From JBQCHF01 sp051953655 (GTDB taxonomy: Bacteria; Actinomycetota; Actinomycetes; Motilibacterales; Motilibacteraceae): a stretch of 24,826 bases of DNA. Location: positions 1-24,826 of the forward strand of contig JBQCIO010000236.1 in the NCBI GenBank assembly GCA_051953655.1, given 5' to 3'. Positions 1 to 6,600 of this stretch are shown here, piece after piece. A model generated the notes under the pieces. It was given only the letters and a program-made list of their open reading frames with translations, was not told where the DNA came from and did no database searches. The translations under genes were made by a program, and so were the position numbers. Position 1 is the stretch's first letter. Each line of letters starts with the position of its first letter.

Positions 1-230
1 TACATGGCTAGCGCGGCGATGAACCCAGCGGCCCAGCCGGCCGTCGCGGTCTGTACCGCCGGCCCGCCCGTCCCCCCGAGCAGCCGCGCGGCGTCGGCCA
101 GCGGCGCGGCGGCGACCACGACGAACACCGCCGGCACCAGGACCAGGACCAGGAGGTTCACCGGGGTACGGGCGGCCTCGAGCACGAACCGCCGGGTGAT
201 GGGCATCGCCACCCTGGGCACGGAGGTCAC
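1..230 (-). CDS. ABC-2-type transporter membrane protein, N-terminal fragment (runs off the left edge)
   Basis: Reading from a GTG at 230 down to the window edge gives about 76 residues. A short basic N-terminus (ITRRFVLEAARTPVNLL) is followed by a strongly hydrophobic segment (LLVLVLVPAVFVVVVAAA), then an Ala/Gly-rich stretch and the start of a second hydrophobic run. This is how ABC-2 permeases begin, with one cytoplasmic helix before TM1. The GTG overlaps the TGA of the upstream ATPase gene in a GTGA arrangement, so the two are translationally coupled and probably form one exporter. The substrate cannot be inferred. The plus-strand reading of this stretch is a composition shadow. The family call rests on topology and neighbour only. 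Confidence 0.7.
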   Translation of the reverse strand, partial: MTSVPRVAMPITRRFVLEAARTPVNLLVLVLVPAVFVVVAAAPLADAARLLGGTGGPAVQTATAGWAAGFIAALAM

Positions 231-964
231 CGCGGCGCCGTCCGTCCGTCCTTGAGCGTCACGATCCGGTCGAACCGCTCCTCGTCGGTGACGGAGTGGC
301 TGATCACGAGCACTGCACGCCCCGCCTGCCGACACCGCGTCACCAGCTCCCAGAAACGCAGGTAGGTGTCGAAGTCGAACCCGGCGTACGGCTCGTCGAG
401 CAGTAGCACCTCGGGGTCGGCCAGCAGCGCCAAGCCGAGGTTGAGCTTGGCCAAGGTACCGCCAGACAGCCGGTCGGCACGGGCGCCGGCGTAGCGCTCA
501 AAGCCGAGCGCGGCGTAGATCTCCCGGCCGCGCCGCGCCTGCACCGGGGCGGGCAGCCCGTAGGCGGCGGCGAACAGGTCGAAGTGCTCGTCGCAGGTCA
601 GCCGGTCGTAGACGACCGGCTCCTGCGGGCAGTAGCCCAGCCGCCCGGCCACGGTCACCATTCCGGCGTCGGCGGGCAGCGCGCCGACGAGGATCTTCAT
701 CAAGGTGCTCTTGCCCGAACCGTTCTCCCCGACCAGTCCGACAACTTCACCGCGGCACAGCGTGAGATCTGCGCCCCGCAGCACCCACGTGCTGCGCCGC
801 GCCGGCCAGATCCCGCGAAGGTATGCCTTGGCGATCCCGTAAGCCCGCAGCACCGCGTGACTGGCTTCAGCGGCGTCCGGAACGGCTGGCGGAGACAGGT
901 CGCCGGCGGCGTGGTCGAAGGCCACGCGGGCGCCTGGTGCGGCCCGGTGCAGTGGTCGGGTCAT
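227..964 (-). CDS. ABC transporter ATP-binding protein
   Basis: This is a cytoplasmic ATPase that would power the membrane protein encoded next to it. In order it shows Walker A GENGSGKST (residues 79-87), a Q-loop in CPQEP (Gln114), the ABC signature LSGG (166-169), Walker B LLLDEP (187-192) with a D-loop-like AGFD, and the H-loop His223 in VISHS. At 245 residues it is a normal single-domain length, with about 35 extra poorly conserved residues before the domain. It could therefore start further downstream, though the ATG at 964 is the outermost candidate. Its stop overlaps the permease start by 4 nt. The export substrate is unknown; drug, lipid or bacteriocin immunity export are all possible for this ABC-2 class. 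Confidence 0.93.
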   Translation of the reverse strand: MTRPLHRAAPGARVAFDHAAGDLSPPAVPDAAEASHAVLRAYGIAKAYLRGIWPARRSTWVLRGADLTLCRGEVVGLVGENGSGKSTLMKILVGALPADAGMVTVAGRLGYCPQEPVVYDRLTCDEHFDLFAAAYGLPAPVQARRGREIYAALGFERYAGARADRLSGGTLAKLNLGLALLADPEVLLLDEPYAGFDFDTYLRFWELVTRCRQAGRAVLVISHSVTDEERFDRIVTLKDGRTAPR

Positions 965-1308
965 GACCTCACCGTGTCACGTCCTGGGGCGCAGGCCCCG
1001 GTATGAAGGTCCCGACCGAGGCCCTCGTCGCTTGCTGCGTCAGGCGCCCCCTCTCCGGTCGATGTGTGACCACTCGCCGCCCGTCAGCTTCCACAGCTGC
1101 CTCCTGCCTGTGTCGCGTTCGCTCTGACCTCCGGTCGCGCAGGGGCCAAGAGGAGAGCTGGGAGTGCTTGGCGTCGGATCTGGAGCACGGCATGCCTTTC
1201 CCCGAGCGACTTCCGGCCCACATGGCGTGGCCCGCGAGGGCCGCCGCGCTGACCCCGGTCATCGCGGCCGCTGCTACGGCGGTGGATGGTTGGCCCGGTG
1301 CCCGCGGT
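965..1308. other. Gene-free stretch upstream of the ABC operon
   Basis: Several overlapping open frames exist on both strands, but none has recognisable motifs and their Arg/Pro/Ser-rich composition is that of noncoding GC-rich DNA. It probably holds the ABC operon promoter and the 3' flank of the decayed hydrolase at 1309-1732. No clear -10/-35 pair, terminator or RNA gene was found. Confidence 0.5.
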
Positions 1309-1732
1309 CTAGGTGGCCGAACAGAAGCTGCCGAAGACGTGGGTGCGGACGAAGTTGGCCGCCTTCGACAGGGCGGCCGCCAGCCGGTGCGCCGAGGGAT
1401 AGTGGGCCCGCGCGAGCGCGTCGTGGCCTCCGGGCCGAGCAGGTCCGAGCGGCCCGAGGAGCCGAACAACAGTGACCCGGCGATGAACTACCGCCCTCCT
1501 GACCGTCGGAGAGCATCACGAAGGACAGGTGGGTGAAGGTGTGGCCGGGGGTGGCAAGCGCGCGGACCGGAAGCGACGCCATCACCCGAACCAAGTCGCC
1601 TCCCGGAAGGGGCTCCCTAACGAAGGAGATCGGCCCGAGGCGTTGACTGGTCTCCGGCGCCGGTAGCGTCGGCCAGGGCGCGACCGCCCATGATGTCGTT
1701 GTTTGCATGTGGATCTCGAACACGTGCTTCAC
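1309..1732 (-). pseudogene. Decayed metallo-beta-lactamase-fold hydrolase (persulfide dioxygenase/rhodanese-MBL type)
   Basis: Recognisable pieces of one MBL-fold protein occur in order but in different minus-strand frames. First comes KHVFEIHMQ, then NNDIMGGRALADATGA one frame away (the usual ETHVHNDYVTGG-type segment). ATPGHTFTHLSFVMLSDG follows, with the metal-binding H and the TPGHT turn. Then come LLFGSSGRSDLLGPE, and finally ALARAHYPSAHRLAAAL...NFVRTHVFGSFCSAT followed by a stop at 1309-1311. At least three frame changes are needed, the first metal site is degraded (EIHMQ instead of ETHxHxD), and the N-terminal third is missing. The gene is therefore dead. The family, glyoxalase II/ETHE1-like enzymes acting on thiol persulfides or thioesters, is inferred from these motifs. 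Confidence 0.8.
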
Positions 1733-1974
1733 CCGTAACCGGCCAAGGCCCCCGTACCGCCCTAGGCCATCTATCCGAGGGGGGGCGAGACTTCAGGTGC
1801 CACCGATCGGGCCGACCTCACTTCCTCCCCCTTCCGCCCTCACTCGACTCCCTTCGTCGTTCAGTGCATCCTCGCGCGACGGGCTGGTCGGCGTAGCGGG
1901 GCGAAGCAACTACCCCCGCTCACCCTGATAAGGCAGAGCCCGGCGGCTGAAGCCGTTGAGGCCGCGACTGCTCG

Positions 1975-2628
1975 TCAGCTCGCTGAGAGCAGATTCTGCA
2001 TGGTCACGATCTCCTGCTCCTGGGCTGCAATGATTTTGGCGGCGAGCGCCTTGGCCTCAGGGTCCTGACCGCCGACCTGCTCCTGCTTGGCCATCGCCAA
2101 GGCGCCCTGATGGTGCACGATCATCTGCTGGAGAAAGAGCTTGCCGGCCTGCGCACCCGTGGCCTGCTTCAGGGCGTCCATGTCGCGCTGGCTCATGCCG
2201 CCGTTGGTCGAGGCGCCCATGTCCATACCCTCCATGGAACCTGTCGTCGCGGGTACATCCGCACCCCACGTCTGCAGCCATGCGGTCATCTGAGTGATCT
2301 CTGGCCCCTGAGCAGCCTTGATCTGCCGCGCGAGGTCGAGGACCGGCCGCGGCACGCCGTTCTTGCTCAGGATCAGGTCGCTCATCGCGATCGCCTGTGC
2401 ATGGTGCGGGATCATCATCTGAGCGAACATGACGTCCGCCTCGTTGTATGGACTCGGGGCAGGTGTGCCCGCATCGCCGGCAGCAGGAGAGCCAGCGCTG
2501 GCAGTGGGCGACCCCATGTCCATCCCGTTCATCGAGCCTGAGGTGCTGTCTGCGCCGGCGCAACCGCTGAGGATCGCGCCCGCGGCGAGCAGGCCGACGG
2601 CGGCAAGGGAGGCTCGGGCGAGCTTCAT
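1975..2628 (-). CDS. DUF305 family lipoprotein
   Basis: This is a predicted surface lipoprotein of 217 residues with a signal peptide and the lipobox LSGC (lipid-anchored Cys23). The mature part holds two copies of the DUF305 helical hairpin. Each carries a His-His pair: MMIPHHAQAIAMSD (His75-His76) and QMIVHHQGALAMAKQE (His172-His173). Met/Gly-rich linkers (NGMDMG, EGMDMG) resemble soft copper ligands. DUF305 proteins often sit beside copper genes, and here the neighbour is a multicopper oxidase ending 108 bp upstream on the same strand. A role in periplasmic copper binding is therefore likely but inferred. The ATG at 2628 is chosen over an in-frame start 13 codons upstream because it gives a clean signal peptide and has a purine-rich GGAAA before it. 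Confidence 0.9.
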   Translation of the reverse strand: MKLARASLAAVGLLAAGAILSGCAGADSTSGSMNGMDMGSPTASAGSPAAGDAGTPAPSPYNEADVMFAQMMIPHHAQAIAMSDLILSKNGVPRPVLDLARQIKAAQGPEITQMTAWLQTWGADVPATTGSMEGMDMGASTNGGMSQRDMDALKQATGAQAGKLFLQQMIVHHQGALAMAKQEQVGGQDPEAKALAAKIIAAQEQEIVTMQNLLSAS

Positions 2629-2736
2629 GCAGGTTTCCGTTCTGGGTTGGATCAGGACTCGGGACAACAGGGAAGAGGAACCGCTGGCGGGGCTTTCCCC
2701 ACGTGTGTCGCCGTGAGGCGCAGACCAGGCGGTTTC

Positions 2737-4296
2737 CTAGGACACGTAGGAGAGCTTGGTCATCATGCCGGTCTCGGCGTGGTAGATGTTGTGGCAGTGC
2801 GTCACCCACTGGCCCGGGTTGTTCGCGTCCAGCTCCACGTCCACTGACTGCATCGGGCGGACGATCACGGTGTCCTTGCGCGCGCCCCCGCCGGACAGCT
2901 CGAAGGTGTGCCCGTGCAGGTGCATCGGATGGAACATCATCGACTGGTTGGTGTACCGCAGCCGCACTCGCTCGCCCTGCTTGACCGGAAGGGCCGAGGT
3001 GTCCGGCCATGTCCTGCCGTTGATCGTCCACCTGTAGGGCATCATCGAGCCGGCGAGGAGCAGGTCGTGCGAACGATCGACCGGCTTGGCGGCTAGCCGG
3101 TGGTCCGGCCGCGCCTGCAGGTCATTGCCGAGCACGATCTTCCGGGCGAGCTCGGCCGGCCGCAGCGTGACCGGGGGAACCGGGCCACCGCCGGTCCGGA
3201 CCAGAGCCCGGCCAGCCGTTCCGGTCTTGCCCTCCGGCACGGACACCAGCGGGAACACCCCATCTGCGAGGGTGACCTCGACGTCGAACCGCTCCCCCAT
3301 GCCGATCAGCACCGCGTCGGCGTCCACAGGCTGAACCGGGTAGCCGTCGGTGTGGGTGACCCGCATCCGGTGGCCGGCCAGCGCGACCCGGAAGGCGGTG
3401 TCGCTGCCAGCGTTGATCAACCGAATCCGCACCCTCTGACCGGGCCGGGCGGTGAAGGTCTGCGCCGCGCTGGGCACCCGGCCGTTGACCAGGTAGTAGG
3501 CGTAGTCGACATCCCCGGCGCCTCCGAGCAGCGGTGAGTTCGAGGACTCCCCCATGCCACCCATCCCGCCGCCCCCGCCCATGGACATGCCGCCCATGTC
3601 CATGCCGCCAGGGCTGCTGGTGCTCGACGACCCGCCCATCGACATTCCACCCATGCCACCCGGGGTAGCTGACTGACCAGTGCCGGTGAAGCCGGCCAGC
3701 ACGTCGTCGGGGGTTCGCCCGGTGCCGTCGACCCAGTCGTCGAGCACGACGATCCACTCGTGGTCGTAGCCGCCCGGCTCGGCGGGGTCGTCCACGATCA
3801 GGGGCCCGTAGAGGCCGCGGTCGAGCTGGACGCCCACGTGCGGGTGGTAGAAGTAGGTGCCGGGGTCCGGCGCGGTGAACTCGTAGGTGAAGCTCGCGCC
3901 GGGCTTGATCGGCGACTGCGTTACGCCCGGGACACCGTCCATGTCGTTGCGCAGGGCCAGACCGTGCCAGTGCACGGTCGTGTCGGCCGGCAGCCCGTTG
4001 TCGACCTGGACGCGGAGCACGTCGCCGGCGGTGACCCGCAACAACCGGCCGGGCAGGTCGTCGCCATAGCCCCAGGTGCGCACCGTGGGGCCGCCGAGGT
4101 CCAGGTTGACCGAGCGCGGCTGAAGCCGAGCGTTCACCACTCGCGAGCCGTTGGGCTTGCGCGCCGCCTCGGCGCGCCCGACAGCCTGGGAGCTGGCCGT
4201 TACCGGACTCGCGGACCGGCTGCAACCGGTGAGGGCGGCCGCGCCGGCGAGGCCGGCGGCGGAGACGAGTAGCTGGCGGCGGGTCAGAGCAACCAC
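2737..4296 (-). CDS. Tat-exported multicopper oxidase (copper resistance type)
   Basis: Three-cupredoxin multicopper oxidase, which couples oxidation of Cu(I) or organic substrates to reduction of O2. From the GTG at 4296 it has 519 residues. All four copper-ligand blocks are present: HWHG (109-112), HPH (151-153), HPMHLHGH (456-463) and HCHNIYHAETGM (500-511). The last block supplies the type-1 Cys501, His506 and axial Met511. The N-terminus has a twin-arginine signal (LTRRQLLVSAAG) followed by LTGC, so it may be a Tat-exported lipoprotein. A Met/Gly-rich loop (about 215-250) recalls the copper-binding insert of CueO. The GTG is preferred over an in-frame GTG at 4332 because GGGAAGA lies 7 nt upstream of it. 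It is probably co-transcribed with the downstream DUF305 gene. The substrate is inferred to be Cu(I). Confidence 0.93.
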   Translation of the reverse strand: MVALTRRQLLVSAAGLAGAAALTGCSRSASPVTASSQAVGRAEAARKPNGSRVVNARLQPRSVNLDLGGPTVRTWGYGDDLPGRLLRVTAGDVLRVQVDNGLPADTTVHWHGLALRNDMDGVPGVTQSPIKPGASFTYEFTAPDPGTYFYHPHVGVQLDRGLYGPLIVDDPAEPGGYDHEWIVVLDDWVDGTGRTPDDVLAGFTGTGQSATPGGMGGMSMGGSSSTSSPGGMDMGGMSMGGGGGMGGMGESSNSPLLGGAGDVDYAYYLVNGRVPSAAQTFTARPGQRVRIRLINAGSDTAFRVALAGHRMRVTHTDGYPVQPVDADAVLIGMGERFDVEVTLADGVFPLVSVPEGKTGTAGRALVRTGGGPVPPVTLRPAELARKIVLGNDLQARPDHRLAAKPVDRSHDLLLAGSMMPYRWTINGRTWPDTSALPVKQGERVRLRYTNQSMMFHPMHLHGHTFELSGGGARKDTVIVRPMQSVDVELDANNPGQWVTHCHNIYHAETGMMTKLSYVS

Positions 4297-4673
4297 GGTC
4301 AGTTCTTCCCAATCTGGCGGCAGGATTTGCACAGACAGAGCGCACTCGCGCGCGCCCCGTGACGAGTATCGACGGTGGCGTCAGGCCGGCGCACCGCCGC
4401 GGCCCGCTTCTTCAGGGAACCTTCATCGATCGGGATAGATCCGTCCTTGGGAGCCGCCTGGTTGGCGTGCTCGAGCAGGACAGTCAGTCGACGTCGAGGT
4501 CGGCGTGCAGGCCGGCGACCCGGGCAAGCGCACCGGGCCTCGTGCCGCCCGGGTCTCGATGTGACCGTAACCCGGCAGGCCCTGATCCCGTCACGGGCCC
4601 CCGCCGCACACCTCCTGTTCGGCTTTCAGTGTGGGTCCATGGCGCACGAAGGGCGCACGCCCGACGTGACAAC

Positions 4674-4708
4674 GCGTGACCCCGGTCCATCTCGGACCGG
4701 GGTCACGC
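4674..4708. terminator. Perfect 15-bp hairpin, terminator-like
   Basis: The arm GCGTGACCCCGGTCC (4674-4688) and its exact reverse complement (4694-4708) enclose a 5-nt loop. No T-tract follows on either strand, as is common for actinobacterial intrinsic terminators. No gene ends just before it on either strand. It may insulate the divergent oxidase and regulator units or be a relic of a lost gene. Confidence 0.6.
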
Positions 4709-4848
4709 TCGTGTTCGGAGGCCCCCTCGAGGCGCGGCGTCAGACTGGTCCGGCGAGTAGGGCCGGTTCGGGAGGGGCGCAGGTGTGGGTGTGCCGAGTG
4801 ACCGAGCCCGCCAGCTCGTCACCGCGCGGGGTGCCCTGCACGGTCCCT

Positions 4849-4862
4849 CCAACGGTCGTTGG
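4849..4862. promoter_or_regulatory. Candidate operator of the ArsR-family regulator
   Basis: CCAACGGTCGTTGG is a perfect 6-2-6 palindrome 40 bp before the regulator start. A second CGTTGG half-site copy follows at 4865-4870. Position and symmetry fit an ArsR/SmtB-family autoregulatory operator overlapping the promoter; binding is inferred. Confidence 0.45.
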
Positions 4863-4902
4863 TACGTTGGAATGAACCGATCCGCCGAGGCTGGAGAACC
4901 AG

Positions 4903-5274
4903 ATGACCGACGACGGCTGCGACCTACTGTGCGTGGACCTGCCGCACGCTGAGGACATTCGCGCGCAACTGGCCGGCGACGAGCAGACCCGCGCGCTGGC
5001 GGCACAGGCGAAGGCGCTGGGCGACCCGACCCGACTCAAGATCGCCGCCGCCCTGCAGTTGGGTGGTGAGCTGTGCGTCTGCGACCTGGCCTGGATCACC
5101 GAGCTGCCCAACAAGCTCGTCAGCCACCACTGCGGCGTGCTGCGGGTGGCCGGCCTGGCCTCGTCCCGCCGGGACGGCAAGCTGGCGTTCTACCGGCTGA
5201 CCGCCACCGGCGACCGGCTGCTGGCGACCCTCGCCGGCGCCGGCGCGTCCGCGGCTGCCGCGGGCACCGTGTGA
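4903..5274 (+). CDS. ArsR/SmtB-family metal-sensing repressor, CadC-like
   Basis: A 123-residue winged-helix repressor of the family that leaves DNA when metal binds. The metal site resembles the alpha3N site of CadC. Cys6 and Cys10 lie in an N-terminal CDLLC extension, and Cys58 and Cys60 lie in ELCVCDL at the start of the recognition region, which is nearly the spacing of Cys7/11/58/60 in staphylococcal CadC. That set binds Cd(II), Pb(II) or Bi(III). No convincing alpha5 Zn(II) ligands are seen. The HTH is ITELPNKLVSHHCGVLRVAGLASSRRDGK, and FYRL marks the wing. The ATG has GGAGAA 7 nt upstream. It probably controls itself and the transporter 91 bp downstream. Metal identity is inferred from the Cys pattern. 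Confidence 0.9.
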   Translation: MTDDGCDLLCVDLPHAEDIRAQLAGDEQTRALAAQAKALGDPTRLKIAAALQLGGELCVCDLAWITELPNKLVSHHCGVLRVAGLASSRRDGKLAFYRLTATGDRLLATLAGAGASAAAAGTV

Positions 5275-5365
5275 CCGCCGCGCCGGCCCCCGTCGCTTCC
5301 GCCCCGGGAGCCGCCCCGCTGACCACGTTCCATGCGCCCGGCGCGCCCGCCGAGAGGATGCCCGC

Positions 5366-6028
5366 ATGACCACCCAGCCGCCCCCGCTCACCGAGGCCGA
5401 GACCGCGAGGCTGACCCGCCGCGGGCTGCGCCTGGCGCAGTTCACTGTCGTCTACAACCTCGCCGAGGGGGCCGTCGCGCTCACCGCGGGCCTGCTCGCC
5501 GGGCTGGTGTCGCTGGTTGGGTTCGGCCTCGACTCCGGCATCGAGTCCCTCGTCGCGGTCCTCGTCGGCCTGCGGCTGGCCGCTCGGCTGCGACACGGCG
5601 AGATCGACGAGCGCAAGGAGCGCCGCACGCTCAAGGCCGTCGCGGTCAGCTTCTTCCTGCTCGCCGCCTGGATCGTCTTCGAGTCGGTGCGCGACCTGCT
5701 CGGCGATGACCACCCGAGGACGTCCACGGTCGGCCTGGTCCTGCTGGTCGCCTCGATCGTGGTCATGCCGCTGCTGGCCCGCGCCAAGCGCCGGGTCGCG
5801 CTCGCCCTCGGCGGGGACAAGCTGATCCTCGCCGACGCAGCCGAGACCAAGATCTGTGTGCTGCTCAGCGTCGCGGCGCTGGCCGGCATCGGCCTGTTCG
5901 CCCTCACCGGGCAGGCGTTCTGGGACCCGGTGGCCGGGCTGGTCATCGCCCTGTTCGCCGTCAACGAGGGCCGGGAGGCCTGGGAGGGCGAGCTCCTCGA
6001 GGACGACGATGACCGGGACGGCGACTGA
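5366..6028 (+). CDS. CDF-like cation transporter lacking the C-terminal cytoplasmic domain
   Basis: A 220-residue membrane protein with about five to six hydrophobic segments, resembling cation diffusion facilitators that exchange divalent metal for protons. Candidate metal-site motifs are Asp56/Glu60 in GFGLDSGIES and Asp157/Glu160 in ADAAETK. These sit where classical CDF proteins have HxxxD/DxxxD in TM2 and TM5. It ends with an acidic tail (LLEDDDDRDGD) instead of the usual roughly 90-residue cytoplasmic domain, so it is a short CDF variant. GAGAGG lies 8 nt before the ATG. The preceding ArsR-type gene suggests metal-induced expression and export of Cd, Zn or Pb. Specificity is inferred. 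Confidence 0.85.
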   Translation: MTTQPPPLTEAETARLTRRGLRLAQFTVVYNLAEGAVALTAGLLAGLVSLVGFGLDSGIESLVAVLVGLRLAARLRHGEIDERKERRTLKAVAVSFFLLAAWIVFESVRDLLGDDHPRTSTVGLVLLVASIVVMPLLARAKRRVALALGGDKLILADAAETKICVLLSVAALAGIGLFALTGQAFWDPVAGLVIALFAVNEGREAWEGELLEDDDDRDGD

Positions 6029-6041
6029 CGCGTCGCCGCCT

Positions 6042-6056
6042 GGCCGCGGAGCGGCC
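6042..6056. terminator. Weak hairpin between convergent genes
   Basis: GGCCGC, a 3-nt loop, then GCGGCC lies in the 47-bp gap between the transporter and the convergent hypothetical gene. It could act as a bidirectional terminator. The stem is short and there is no T-tract. Confidence 0.35.
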
Positions 6057-6075
6057 CGGCTGAGCCCGGCGCTGG

Positions 6076-6513
6076 CTACGTCGCCTCCGGGCCGCCCGCG
6101 ATCCGGCGGGTCACGTTCGTGGCCGCCGCCCAGTCGGCGTCGGTCAGTGGCCGCGCCGGGCGTTCCTTCGCGGCCCGCTTCAACGCACCCAGCCACAGGC
6201 CCTGCGCCCTCGGGTACGCGGCGAACGGGTCGGGCTCCCCGGCCTCGTGGTGGACGGCGCGCACGGCGTCGCGCAGCGCCCGCATCTCCGCGTCGTCGCG
6301 GGTCGGGTCCTCGGTCAGCCGCATGGCCGACCCGGAGAGGGCGCGCAGCAGCGTCAGCTCGTCGGCCGCCACCGCCGGCGTGCCCCGCTCGGCGCACAGC
6401 GCCACGTACGGGTGCAGCGCCTGGGCCCATGCCTCGGCGGCGCCTCGCGGCGGGGTCACGCCGTCCAGCAGCCGCGCCACCTCCGCGTCGAGCGCATGCT
6501 CAGCCTGTCCCAT
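6076..6513 (-). CDS. Hypothetical protein, mostly helical
   Basis: The 145-residue product was not recognised. It is rich in Ala, Leu and charged residues and contains a plausible helical pattern, for example DAEMRALRDAVRAVHHEAGEPDPFAAYPRAQ and RAAKERPARPLTDADW. There is no signal peptide, membrane segment or Cys cluster, so a soluble cytoplasmic protein is expected. The ATG at 6513 lacks a clear ribosome binding site. It lies 87 bp downstream of the exonuclease-like gene on the same strand and might belong to that unit. The composition is protein-like, in contrast to the Arg/Pro-rich shadow frames around it. Confidence 0.6.
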   Translation of the reverse strand: MGQAEHALDAEVARLLDGVTPPRGAAEAWAQALHPYVALCAERGTPAVAADELTLLRALSGSAMRLTEDPTRDDAEMRALRDAVRAVHHEAGEPDPFAAYPRAQGLWLGALKRAAKERPARPLTDADWAAATNVTRRIAGGPEAT

Positions 6514-6600
6514 ACCGATGACGGTACCGAGCGTTCCGGACAGCGCCTGGGTGCGCGGCCGCGAACCCGACGGCAGGGGCTGCCGCCGTAGGCGGACCCG

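Larger units (their letters stand above)
4297..4902. other. Divergent intergenic region between the oxidase and the ArsR-type regulator
   Basis: About 600 bp separates the divergently transcribed oxidase and regulator genes. It contains a perfect 15-bp hairpin at 4674-4708 and a palindrome at 4849-4862, annotated separately. Short frames here show no recognisable motifs or coding bias. No tRNA or other RNA gene was identified, although the hairpin looks like the terminator of something that is no longer evident. Confidence 0.5.

Noticed and set aside
4..255. Plus-strand open frame of 83 codons at the left edge
   Set aside because: Ser/Ala/Thr-rich without motifs; the minus strand gives a membrane segment coupled to the ABC ATPase.
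1003..1536. Plus-strand 177-codon open frame upstream of the ABC genes
   Set aside because: Composition is shadow-like, and it overlaps the minus-strand hydrolase remains, which show family motifs.
965..1974. tRNA or small RNA gene
   Set aside because: No cloverleaf, GGTTCGA-type T-loop or other RNA signature was found.
2057..3031. Long minus-strand frame across the DUF305 and oxidase genes
   Set aside because: Arg/Gln/His-rich frame antagonistic to two genes with clear domains on the same strand; a frame shadow.
3122..4345. 407-codon minus-strand frame over the oxidase
   Set aside because: Arg/Pro-rich shadow of the multicopper oxidase, which carries all copper-ligand motifs.
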